Below, piece by piece: positions 53,192 through 61,619 of a DNA stretch of 64,000 bases. The translations under genes were made by a program, and so were the position numbers. The DNA lies in NCBI GenBank assembly GCA_965209105.1, contig CBDBQB010000033.1, positions 124,001 to 188,000 on the forward strand, given 5' to 3'. Source of the DNA: JAAELZ01 sp965209105 (lineage in GTDB: Bacteria > Pseudomonadota > Gammaproteobacteria > Arenicellales > Poriferihabitantaceae). The notes under the pieces were generated by a model. That model was not told where the DNA came from. It made no database searches and saw only the letters and a program-made list of their open reading frames with translations. The stretch's first letter is position 1, and every line of letters starts with the position of its first letter.

Positions 53192-54603
53192 GTAATATTA
53201 GCAAACATCTAGATGTTGTCATTTTGGGCGCGGGCACTGCGGGTTTAAATGCCCTGGGGCAAGTTCGTCAGCACACTAAAAACTACTTATTGATCGATGG
53301 CAGTGAAGAACTCGGCACCACTTGTGCGCGGGTCGGCTGTATGCCGTCAAAAGCACTGATTCATATCGCTGAAGAATTTCACGCACGCGAACAATTTTCT
53401 CGACTGGGCATTGAGCAGGGCGACGCCTTGAGTTTAGATAGCGAAGCCGTGATGGAGCGGGTACAAGACGTGCGCGATATTCTGGTCGATCGGGTATTGA
53501 GCAATTCGATTGATCAAATGGGCGATAAGTTTGTTAATGAACACGCCCAATTTATTGACGCCCATACCTTGCAAGTGGGCGGTGAAAACATCACCGCCGA
53601 TAAAATCATTATCGCCGTGGGCAGCCGACCGATGGTACCCGAGGCATGGCAAGCGCTCGGCGATCAAGTACTCACCACCGACACTTTTTTTGAACAAGAA
53701 GATTTGCCCAAATCAATGGCCGTTATCGGCCTGGGTGTCATCGGCCTAGAACTTGGCCAAGCTTTGAGTCAATTGGGGGTCGACGTTAAAGGCATCGATG
53801 CCTTGCAAACCATTGCCGGCCTAAAAGACCCTGAGATCATCAAAATAGCCACCGGCTTAATCGGTAAAGCGTTTCCAATGATGCTCGGCCAACAAGCGCA
53901 ACTAGAGGCGGCGGGAGAAATGATTCGCGTCACCGCTGGCGAAGATAGTTTTGAAGTTGAGCGGGTATTGGTCAGTATTGGTCGCCGTTCAAACATGGAT
54001 CGACTGGCCATGGGAAACAGTGGCGTACGCCTCGGCGATCAAGGCTTGCCCCAATTCAACCCAAACACCATGGCGCTGGTCGATGCGCCGCATATTTTTC
54101 TAGCCGGTGATGTCAATAACGACAGCCCCATCCTGCATGAAGCCAGTTACGAAGGTAAAGTCGCTGGATTCAATGCTGGCAGTGGATCAATGATCGCGTT
54201 TAAGCGATACGTCCCCCTGCACATTACTTTTTGCGAACCCAATATCTGCCAAGTCGGTCAATCACTGGATCAACTAGATGAAACAAAAATCGTGATCGGT
54301 GATTTTGCCATGGGGCCGCATGGCCGCGCCTTGGTGATGGCCAATAACAAAGGCTTGATTCGTCTATACGCCGACAAACAAAGCGGCCTTTTGCTGGGCG
54401 CCTGTATGGTCGCGCCGCGCGCCGAACACCTCGCGCATTTATTGGCTTGGTGTATTGAGCAGGAACGAACCTTACAGGAAATAGTCCGTTATCCTTTTTA
54501 TCATCCGGTCTTTGAAGAAGCCTTACAAGGCGCAGTCCGTAAGGCACTCGGACAGATGGATCTCGATACTTCTGTTCCGATGGATTTAACCCCGCTGGCT
54601 TAA
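53188..54603 (+). CDS. dihydrolipoyl dehydrogenase-like pyridine nucleotide-disulfide oxidoreductase
   Basis: A 471-residue flavoprotein. FAD motif VVILGAGTAGLNAL at 10-23, redox-active Cys46 and Cys51 in GTTCARVGCMPSKAL, NAD motif VIGLGVIGLELGQAL, and the C-terminal partner active site YHPVFEEAL with His and Glu. It belongs with E3-type dihydrolipoyl dehydrogenases, but it is alone, not with an E1/E2 operon, and is linked to the fructosamine kinase gene, so another disulfide substrate is possible. Confidence 0.85.
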   Translation: MSNISKHLDVVILGAGTAGLNALGQVRQHTKNYLLIDGSEELGTTCARVGCMPSKALIHIAEEFHAREQFSRLGIEQGDALSLDSEAVMERVQDVRDILVDRVLSNSIDQMGDKFVNEHAQFIDAHTLQVGGENITADKIIIAVGSRPMVPEAWQALGDQVLTTDTFFEQEDLPKSMAVIGLGVIGLELGQALSQLGVDVKGIDALQTIAGLKDPEIIKIATGLIGKAFPMMLGQQAQLEAAGEMIRVTAGEDSFEVERVLVSIGRRSNMDRLAMGNSGVRLGDQGLPQFNPNTMALVDAPHIFLAGDVNNDSPILHEASYEGKVAGFNAGSGSMIAFKRYVPLHITFCEPNICQVGQSLDQLDETKIVIGDFAMGPHGRALVMANNKGLIRLYADKQSGLLLGACMVAPRAEHLAHLLAWCIEQERTLQEIVRYPFYHPVFEEALQGAVRKALGQMDLDTSVPMDLTPLA

Positions 54604-54636
54604 ACTGATTCGCCGGCTACTCGATACGCCGCGACT

Positions 54637-54966
54637 TTAGCGATTTAAGGTTTCCTTCACTGTCTGTAAAAGCGCATCCCATTGGAAGGGGTGGTGCCGT
54701 TCGCGCTCAACGCCCAGCTGCGGCATATCCGCCAAAGCGGTCTCCTTCGCATGCTCCTCAAAACCTTGGTTCTTCCAAAAAAAAGCGCCCGGCATGGTGG
54801 TGGGAATCACCACGGCATAGAATAAAGATCGGCCAATGGTCGCACCGACCAAAATCGAGAATAGTAATATGCTCGCGAACATCCCACCCGTGAGCCCATG
54901 TATGCCTTTGACACTAAAAAACAGTGCCCCCAATATATTCACGCCCATAAACACAGCGGTCGTCAT
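54637..54966 (-). CDS. small membrane protein of unknown function
   Basis: A 109-residue protein that I do not recognise. The first 60 residues contain two hydrophobic segments (MTTAVFMGVNILGALFF, FASILLFSILVGATIG); the C-terminal half is charged. It overlaps the AI-2E permease gene by 4 bp, so it is probably translated with it and may be an inner-membrane partner. Confidence 0.65.
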   Translation of the reverse strand: MTTAVFMGVNILGALFFSVKGIHGLTGGMFASILLFSILVGATIGRSLFYAVVIPTTMPGAFFWKNQGFEEHAKETALADMPQLGVERERHHPFQWDALLQTVKETLNR

Positions 54967-56012
54967 CGTTCATGCGCCGGCCAAGCGCTCATCACCGCAC
55001 GCACCAATGTGGCGAGCGGTATCGCGAAAAACACCCCCCAGATTCCCCACAAACCGCCGAAAAATAGTATCGCAACGATAATTGCGATGGGGTGAATATT
55101 GACCACTTCTGAAAACAAATACGGCACCAGCACATTTCCATCTAAGGCTTGTATCACCAAATAAGCCACCATCAACCACATAAAGGCGCTCGACCAGCCC
55201 CACTGAGACCACGCCACCATTGCCACAGGTAGGGTAACGATTGCCGCACCGATATAAGGAATGATGACCGACAGCGCCACTAATACCGCCAACAATGCAG
55301 CCCATTGCAAGTTCATCGCGGTAAAGGTGAAAAAGCACACCACCCACACAATCAATATCTCCCAGAATTTACCGCGAATATAGTTGGCAATATTGACATC
55401 CACCTCGCCCCATATTTCACTCGCAAGCTGCCTATCTTTGGGCAGCATATCGTTGATCCAGCCAAATATTTTCTGTTTATCCTTTAAAAACAAAAACACC
55501 AACATGGGCACCAACACAGCATAGATCAATACCGTGATAATACTGGTGACCGAAGAAAGCGATAAGGTCAGGATTCGCTGGCCGTAGTCGGTAAGGTCTG
55601 TACGAATGGAACCAATAAGCTCTCTAACCTGCGTTTCAGAAAACAAATCTGGGTAACGCTCCGGCAAGGTGAGTAATAGCGCTTGGCCATCTCCCAACAT
55701 GCTGGGAATATTCTGCACCATCTCCTTGGTCTGATTAAACAACAGCGGCATCAAGCCGAAAATGACGAGTAAGATAAATAACACAAAGGCGATAAACACA
55801 ATCGCGACGCTCAGTAATCTTGGTATTTTGATTTGCTCTAAATACTTAACCAAGCCCTCCAGCAAATAGGCGATTACCAGACTGGCCAAAACCGGTGCGA
55901 ACATTTGTCCCGCATACGTCACTAACAGCACCAAGCCCAATAAGGCGATGCTTAAAAATACGATTTGCGGGTTGGCGATCTGGCGCTTAAACCATTGGCT
56001 TATATTTTCCAT
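54963..56012 (-). CDS. AI-2E family transporter (PerM/YdiK type)
   Basis: A 349-residue permease with about eight helices. The N-terminal ILGLVLLVTYAG-type helices, a large loop, and the conserved GALWGIWG-like segment (FFGGLWGIWGVFFAIPLATL) are typical of the AI-2E exporter/PerM superfamily. Members export autoinducer-2 or act as antiporters; neither is shown here. It lies 3 bp after the osmC stop. Confidence 0.85.
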   Translation of the reverse strand: MENISQWFKRQIANPQIVFLSIALLGLVLLVTYAGQMFAPVLASLVIAYLLEGLVKYLEQIKIPRLLSVAIVFIAFVLFILLVIFGLMPLLFNQTKEMVQNIPSMLGDGQALLLTLPERYPDLFSETQVRELIGSIRTDLTDYGQRILTLSLSSVTSIITVLIYAVLVPMLVFLFLKDKQKIFGWINDMLPKDRQLASEIWGEVDVNIANYIRGKFWEILIVWVVCFFTFTAMNLQWAALLAVLVALSVIIPYIGAAIVTLPVAMVAWSQWGWSSAFMWLMVAYLVIQALDGNVLVPYLFSEVVNIHPIAIIVAILFFGGLWGIWGVFFAIPLATLVRAVMSAWPAHER

Positions 56013-56015
56013 TTC

Positions 56016-56438
56016 TTAAACTTCGGTGTTAATGATTTCAAAATCATGGCTGATATCGGCCATCTGCCCGAGCATTATCGATGCCGAGCAATATTTTTCT
56101 GCCGATAAGGCAATGGCTTTTTTCACTCTATCTGCGCTGACGTCATTGCCTTCAATCGTAAAGTGTACATGAATATGGGTAAATACTTTCGGATCTGTCG
56201 TCGCACGTCGGGCGGTAATCTCGACTTTACAATCGCTCACTGCTTGACGGGCTTTTTCTAAGATCATCAATACATCGATCGACGTACACCCGCCCAAACC
56301 CATCAACAACATTTCCATCGGTCGAGGCCCTTTATTCTCGCCCCCGACATCTGGCGATGCATCCATAATAAGGGTATGCCCGCTCTGGGTCTTGGCGGAA
56401 AACGCCATGGGCCCAACTTTTTGAATACTTGTTTTCAT
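56016..56438 (-). CDS. OsmC family peroxiredoxin-like protein
   Basis: A 140-residue OsmC-fold protein. The redox cysteines are Cys51 (GLGGCTSIDV) and Cys117 (EKYCSAS), and the thiol chemistry of OsmC/Ohr proteins reduces organic hydroperoxides. Length and RPMEMLLMGLGG match the YhfA subgroup. It lies 14 bp after trpC, a position also seen for OsmC-like genes near trpGDC in pseudomonads. Confidence 0.9.
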   Translation of the reverse strand: MKTSIQKVGPMAFSAKTQSGHTLIMDASPDVGGENKGPRPMEMLLMGLGGCTSIDVLMILEKARQAVSDCKVEITARRATTDPKVFTHIHVHFTIEGNDVSADRVKKAIALSAEKYCSASIMLGQMADISHDFEIINTEV

Positions 56439-56452
56439 TTTTTCTTGGGTCG

Positions 56453-57245
56453 CTAGGCTGTCATCAACGAGGACAATGCTGCGCCGGGGTCAGTCTCGCG
56501 CATAAACGCCTCGCCGATTAAAAAAACATTCACATCGTGTGCGCGTAAGACTGCAATATCGTCGGGCGTATGAATACCGCTTTCGGACACCACTATTTTC
56601 CCTTCGGGTATTGTGCTGAGTAGGTCTAGCGTCGTATCGAGCGTGGTCTCAAAGGTGCGCAAATTGCGATTGTTTATACCGATTAGAGGTGTATGCAGGC
56701 TTAAAGCGCGCTGTAGTTCGTGTTCATTATGAACCTCAACTAGCACATCGAGACCCAATGCCATGGCAGTCTGCTCTAAATCACTTAACATCGGGTCGCC
56801 CAATGCAGCGACGATCAGCAGTATGGCGTCTGCGCCCATCTCTCTCGACTCATAGATTTGATACGGGTCTAGTATAAAATCCTTGCGCAACACTGGCAGC
56901 TCTGCACGCCGCACGCGCTGCTTTTAGAAAGTTCGTGTGGCCCTGAAAATATTTTTCGTCGGTGAGGACGGACAGGCAGCTCGCGCCATTGGCCGCATAG
57001 GACTTCGCAATGGCGTCAGGATCAAAATCTTCGCGAATAACGCCTTTGCTCGGCGAGGCCTTTTTTATTTCTGCAATCACACCGCTTCGGCCCGCCGCAA
57101 TGTCACGTTCGATTGCTTGAACAAAACCGCGCGTTGCTGGCAACTGCTCCACCTTCCTAGACAAGGCGGGCAACGACACAGCCTTGGCGCGTCGTTGCAC
57201 CTCCTGGACTTTGTCGACGAGTATTTTCTGCAGTATATCACCCAT
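56453..57245 (-). pseudogene. trpC: indole-3-glycerol phosphate synthase, interrupted by a frameshift
   Basis: Two overlapping leftward frames rebuild a full TrpC of about 263 residues. Frame one (57245 down to the stop near 56850) contains KASPSKG and GHTNFLKAARAAC; then the protein continues in the next frame as ELPVLRKDFILD, VEVHNEHELQ, IGINNRNL and VVSESGIH. One extra base near 56903 explains the shift. All catalytic motifs are intact, so the break is recent or an error. TrpC closes the indole ring in tryptophan synthesis. trpD is missing between trpG and this gene. Confidence 0.85.
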
Positions 57246-57260
57246 AATAAATCAATATAA

Positions 57261-57842
57261 TCAATGTCTTACGTGTCTTCTTATGCTTAGAAAGTTTTCC
57301 AACAGTTGATGCCCAGCCTGCGTGCTGATGGATTCCGGATGAAATTGTACGCCAATCGTCGGCGCACTATTGTGCTGAACTGCCATCAGCTCTTTTGCCT
57401 TGGTGTGTGCCGTGGGGCTAAGGCAGGTGGGTAATTGTTCAGCGTCTACGATCAGAGAATGGTAGCGAGTGGCAACGAAAGGGTTGGGGATATTCTTGAA
57501 AATTCCCTTGCCATCGTGGTGAATATTATCGGTCTTACCGTGCATCAGTTTTTGTGCGTGGATGGTTTGCCCGCCGAAGGCTTCACCGATACTCTGGTGG
57601 CCCAGACAGACACCCAAAACTGGAATCTTACCCGTGAAGGCCTTAATGGCTTCGATCGATATGCCGGCTTGTTGGGGGATACCCGGGCCCGGTGACACCA
57701 CGAGATACTCGGGCTTTTTCTTAATCAGCTCGTCTAGATCACATTCATCGTTCCGCACGACTTCTACCGCTTGTCCTAGCTCACCAAAATACTGAACCAG
57801 GTTGTAGGTAAAAGAATCATAATTGTCGATCATCAATAGCAT
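57261..57842 (-). CDS. trpG: anthranilate synthase component II (TrpG/PabA)
   Basis: A 193-residue class I glutamine amidotransferase. The nucleophile is Cys79 (GVCLGHQSIGEAFGG), and the His-Glu pair is in VQFHPES near residue 170. It supplies ammonia to TrpE, or to PabB for folate. TrpE is not adjacent. It is 15 bp from trpC with no room for trpD, so it may serve PabB. Confidence 0.93.
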   Translation of the reverse strand: MLLMIDNYDSFTYNLVQYFGELGQAVEVVRNDECDLDELIKKKPEYLVVSPGPGIPQQAGISIEAIKAFTGKIPVLGVCLGHQSIGEAFGGQTIHAQKLMHGKTDNIHHDGKGIFKNIPNPFVATRYHSLIVDAEQLPTCLSPTAHTKAKELMAVQHNSAPTIGVQFHPESISTQAGHQLLENFLSIRRHVRH

Positions 57843-57922
57843 GGTTGTCGCCCAAAAACTTCGCGCCTATTTTATATGGGCTGGCCTAAAAAAGGCAGTT
57901 GATTTGCACCCTGATCGTGGCT

Positions 57923-60040
57923 TTAAGCGCTTAGCTTGCTATAAATTTCTGATAGCTTCAAAGGCAGGGAAGTGACATCTTTTAAAATCGTATACTGGCC
58001 AGGACCAAATAATCGCGGTAGGTAGGCCTGCGCCTGCTGGTCGATGGTAATACTAAATGGTCGTATTGATGCACTCTGCGCCTCCATAATCGCCTTTCGG
58101 GTATCTTGAATACCATATTCGCCTTGATAGCCATCATAATCGTCGGGCTTGCCGTCCGACAGGATCAGTAAAATTCGATGTTTCGCGGGCTCTTTGGCTA
58201 AAATATCGGTGGCGTAGCGAATCGCAAAGCCCATACGGGTGTAGTCTCGAGCGCTTATATTGGCTATCCTGCGATCAATTTCCTGGTCACTGTTCTCGGC
58301 GAATTCTTTTACTGTGTAAATTTCACATCGCTGCCGAGTTAAGCCTGAAAAACCAACTATCGCATAGCGATCACCCAGTGTTTGTAGCGCCTGACTAAAT
58401 ATGATTAAACTTTCCCGCATGGCGAGATTAATCCAACCTTTGGTAGAGCCACTCATATCCACCAGCAAACATACCGCCACCTTGCGCTGGGTGTGTTGTC
58501 GACGGATGTACACTCTATCCGACAACTCTTCACCGGTGAGCTGTGCCGCTTGAAGCTCGACTACCGCATCGATATCAATCTCTTGGCCATCCGTCTGACG
58601 GTTGTGGAGGCTGGGTTGGTCGCGCATCGCCTCAAATACTTTTCGTATTCTTTGGCTTAAATAGGGATATTTACCCATCGTTTGTTGCTTAAAGTCCGTC
58701 TCTAAGCCTTCGATTTTTTTAATTCTGAGTCGACACCAGTTTCGTCGATAATCTTGTCTTAAGTAATCCCATTCATCGAAAAAGTCATCCGCGATAAAAT
58801 CGCTCTGCTTGAAATTGCGTGGAGTGTTGCCACCTTGGCTGCTTGTTGTTTCTTGACCACCCTCTTGTCCGTCGTCGCCCAGATCTTCCATCATAATCTC
58901 ATCAACATCAGACAAGATTGAATCCAACAAGGCTCGCAAAGTAGCCATCTGATCTGTCAGCTCGCCTTGTTCGTCGCCATTACTATCATTTTTCTTTTGT
59001 TCCACTGGGGTGCCTTGATTTGCTGCTTGCACTATTTGTGATAAGGTTTCTTGGCTGATGCCGGTTTCTGCCACCAGCGCATTTATGTCGGCCTCTATCT
59101 TCTCCTTTCGCTGCGTGACTGCTATCGCAACCTCGCCGAGGCTTAATTCACCCTGATACGGGCTTGGCGGTGCGGTCAAACTAAGTTCAATGAGCACATC
59201 CAAGGCCTTAAATGTGTCTTCTACCGTAGCCCCCGGCGCGCGCAGTTTGCCCGCCACGCTCCGCCAAGTCTTGTCTTTGGGCAGCGCGAGCGGTGACAGG
59301 GCTTGAATCTCCTTAAACAAGCCGGGTAGATCTCGCTCGATATTCGCCAGCAATCTAATATTTTCTAATGATAAAAATAGTCGCTCAGCGCGCCTTTCAT
59401 CAGCATAGCTAGCCAAGCGGCGCTCGGTGGTGTCGCTTTGGTAGCTGCGCGTTTTAAAGGTGCCGTAACTATTTTGCGCCCACAAGAAACAGGCCATCAC
59501 TTTATACAAAATCAAATTCTGCTGTTTGTCGGTATACACCGATACCTTTTTCGGTAAATAAAGGTGCGCAGTGTCCGTATAAGCCGTTTCAGCTGCTTGG
59601 ATACTCAACTCCCTACCCATCAGGCCGCGGATGATAATATCGAGCCTAGGCTTCACCTCCTCTAAGTTTACCGTGTATGCCTGCTGCTGGTATCGTCTGG
59701 CGAAATGCGCCGTATTTTTTAAAACTTCGCTGGCAGGATACAATCCTTCCTCGTCGTACACCGCCAAACTTTCACTGATCCAAGCCTGCAAACCAGCTTG
59801 GTCTAACTGTTGCTTAGCCTCGCCCACTTTTACCGAAAACGTATAGGCCAGCTCTACATTACTGGCGGCTATCACTTCGACCCAGTGATGGGCGAGCATT
59901 AAGCCCTCTTTATCTAGATGTTGTAAAGACCGCTCGACCTTTTCAAGCGGCTGGCGAGGCGAAAGGATAGGGTTTAAGACGCGCTCGAAAGTAATAAGCG
60001 CCTTGCTCAAGGTAGGGGACATGGCCTGACTTTTACTCAC
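57923..60040 (-). CDS. NorD/CbbO-like von Willebrand factor A protein
   Basis: A 705-residue protein with a C-terminal VWA domain. The MIDAS metal motif DMSGST is near residue 530, followed by LSDGKPDDYDG and TSLPLKLSEIY. The N-terminal 500 residues are helical with an acidic linker (EDLGDDGQEGGQE). The arrangement matches NorD and CbbO, which act with MoxR-type AAA+ ATPases (NorQ, CbbQ) to remodel nitric oxide reductase or Rubisco. No MoxR-type gene, nor nor or cbb genes, are in the window. It starts at the GTG at 60040, with an in-frame ATG at 60022. Confidence 0.78.
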   Translation of the reverse strand: MSKSQAMSPTLSKALITFERVLNPILSPRQPLEKVERSLQHLDKEGLMLAHHWVEVIAASNVELAYTFSVKVGEAKQQLDQAGLQAWISESLAVYDEEGLYPASEVLKNTAHFARRYQQQAYTVNLEEVKPRLDIIIRGLMGRELSIQAAETAYTDTAHLYLPKKVSVYTDKQQNLILYKVMACFLWAQNSYGTFKTRSYQSDTTERRLASYADERRAERLFLSLENIRLLANIERDLPGLFKEIQALSPLALPKDKTWRSVAGKLRAPGATVEDTFKALDVLIELSLTAPPSPYQGELSLGEVAIAVTQRKEKIEADINALVAETGISQETLSQIVQAANQGTPVEQKKNDSNGDEQGELTDQMATLRALLDSILSDVDEIMMEDLGDDGQEGGQETTSSQGGNTPRNFKQSDFIADDFFDEWDYLRQDYRRNWCRLRIKKIEGLETDFKQQTMGKYPYLSQRIRKVFEAMRDQPSLHNRQTDGQEIDIDAVVELQAAQLTGEELSDRVYIRRQHTQRKVAVCLLVDMSGSTKGWINLAMRESLIIFSQALQTLGDRYAIVGFSGLTRQRCEIYTVKEFAENSDQEIDRRIANISARDYTRMGFAIRYATDILAKEPAKHRILLILSDGKPDDYDGYQGEYGIQDTRKAIMEAQSASIRPFSITIDQQAQAYLPRLFGPGQYTILKDVTSLPLKLSEIYSKLSA

Positions 60041-60128
60041 CGCCTTATTGCTCGATTTAAATCACTGCTGTGTGGTGAAATGACACGTAGGGTTGGGTAT
60101 TGGCTTTCCCTAATCTGCGCTTGGAAAA

Positions 60129-60144
60129 TGTTTCACGTGAAACA
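60129..60144. promoter_or_regulatory. parS centromere site
   Basis: TGTTTCACGTGAAACA is a perfect match to the bacterial parS consensus bound by ParB. Flanking bases extend the palindrome to 22 bp (60126-60147). It lies between dnaN and the VWA gene, about 1.4 kb from the probable origin, where ParABS centromeres are usually found. Confidence 0.93.
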
Positions 60145-60195
60145 TTTAGCGATTTAGTAACCGCCTTTTCCCAGTAGCAGCTGCTTTAAGTGCGC

Positions 60196-61317
60196 TTATA
60201 GCCGCATCGGCATCACTAGCCAGGCAGATAAAGGGTCGTCGGGCTTTTCTAACAGGCACACAGAATCCTTGTCCTTAATGTTTACGGTCACTGTTTCACT
60301 GTCGATAGCCTTTAAGGCTTCAATAATGTAGTTAACGTTAAAACTCGTGGTGATTTCTTCGCCGCTGTACTCACAGGCCAACTCATCTTCTGCCTCTTCT
60401 TGCTCGGGGTTGTTGGTCGATACTTTTAGCAGGTTATCGTTAAAATTAAGCCGCACGCCATGCAGTCTGTCGTTGGTCAGTACCGCGATGCGGGTTAAGG
60501 CTTCCAAAAACTGTTGTCGGTTAATTTGAATCGATTTATCCAAATCGGCGGACAAAATCGATTCATATTCAGGGAATTGCCCGTTTATTAGGGTTGAGGT
60601 GATTACCGTATCTGCAGCACTGATTTTGAGGTGTTTATTATTGAGCTCCAATTTAATTGTTTCCTGCGATTGATCATCTTCGACCAAGCCGCTTAGTAAA
60701 CGCATGATTTCTTGTATTGCCTTTCTTGGGATAATAATCTGGTGTTTGTCCGGCGCTTGATTGTTTTCTAAAACAACTTCACTCTTAGAAAGGCGATGCC
60801 CATCGGTCGCAACGGCTATCAAGCGATCTTTGTTCACCTCCAATAATATGCCATTTAAATAGTAGCGCACATCTTGCGCTGCCATGGAAAAGGCGGTTAA
60901 TTCCAAGATACGTTTAAATGCTTTGGTCGGCAAAGAGAATCGTTCCTGATAGTCTATGTCTTGTAGTACAGGAAACTCATTGGCGGGCAAGGTTTTTAAA
61001 GTAAAGCGGCTTTTGGCTGCGGTCAAGATAGCCTTGTCCTGATCAACCTTAATATTAACGTCGCTATTGGCGGGCAAAGCGCGAGTGATCTCGACTAATT
61101 TATTTGCGGCTATCGTAAGCTCGATATTATTAGGGCTTAAGCCACTGATTTTTTTATTAACTTCTACCTCTAAATTAGACCCAGTTATCGACAATATACT
61201 ATCCGTCTGCTTGATTAAGAGATTAGACAATATGGGTAGGGTTTGTCTTTTCTCGACCACGCTTGTGGTTGATAAAAGAGCGGGGAGCAGTTGTTCTCGG
61301 TTGATTTTAATGTTCAT
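60196..61317 (-). CDS. dnaN: DNA polymerase III beta sliding clamp
   Basis: A 373-residue clamp of three similar domains. MNIKINREQLLPALL at the N-terminus, YYLNGILLEVN and the C-terminal VCLLEKPDDPLSAWLVMPMRL (written without linkers) match DnaN. It encircles DNA and tethers polymerase III. It follows dnaA on the same strand after a 302-bp gap. recF and gyrB, which usually follow, are absent. Confidence 0.97.
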   Translation of the reverse strand: MNIKINREQLLPALLSTTSVVEKRQTLPILSNLLIKQTDSILSITGSNLEVEVNKKISGLSPNNIELTIAANKLVEITRALPANSDVNIKVDQDKAILTAAKSRFTLKTLPANEFPVLQDIDYQERFSLPTKAFKRILELTAFSMAAQDVRYYLNGILLEVNKDRLIAVATDGHRLSKSEVVLENNQAPDKHQIIIPRKAIQEIMRLLSGLVEDDQSQETIKLELNNKHLKISAADTVITSTLINGQFPEYESILSADLDKSIQINRQQFLEALTRIAVLTNDRLHGVRLNFNDNLLKVSTNNPEQEEAEDELACEYSGEEITTSFNVNYIIEALKAIDSETVTVNIKDKDSVCLLEKPDDPLSAWLVMPMRL

Positions 61318-61619
61318 TTTAAATAGAGCTTTATAGCTATTATTAGTCCTGTTAGTAGCTGAATAAGTTTTTATTTACTTTATAATCAATAGATTAAAGT
61401 AATTATACTCGTTAATAAGCTGTGCATAAACCCGCGCCAAATTGTGGATTATTTTACCCACAGGCTTACCCACAAGCCACACCGGCTAAATGTTAATTCT
61501 ATCCACATTATATACACTGATACAGCGCTCTGCTGCGGTTTAAACCAATGATAACGGTGGAACACTTCTGAAAAGATTCTAGCGATAAGCCGGAGAGCAA
61601 GCAATTGGAAACACCCGGT
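61318..61619. other. probable replication origin (oriC) between dnaA and dnaN
   Basis: Five DnaA boxes or near-boxes lie within 87 bp: TGTGCATAA (61421-61429, fits TTATNCACA), TGTGGATTA (61443-61451), TTACCCACA (61454-61462 and 61466-61474) and CTATCCACA (61499-61507). The 100 bp on the dnaN side (61318-61420) is strongly AT-rich and could be the unwinding element. parS is 1.2 kb away. No GATC site is evident. Confidence 0.7.
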
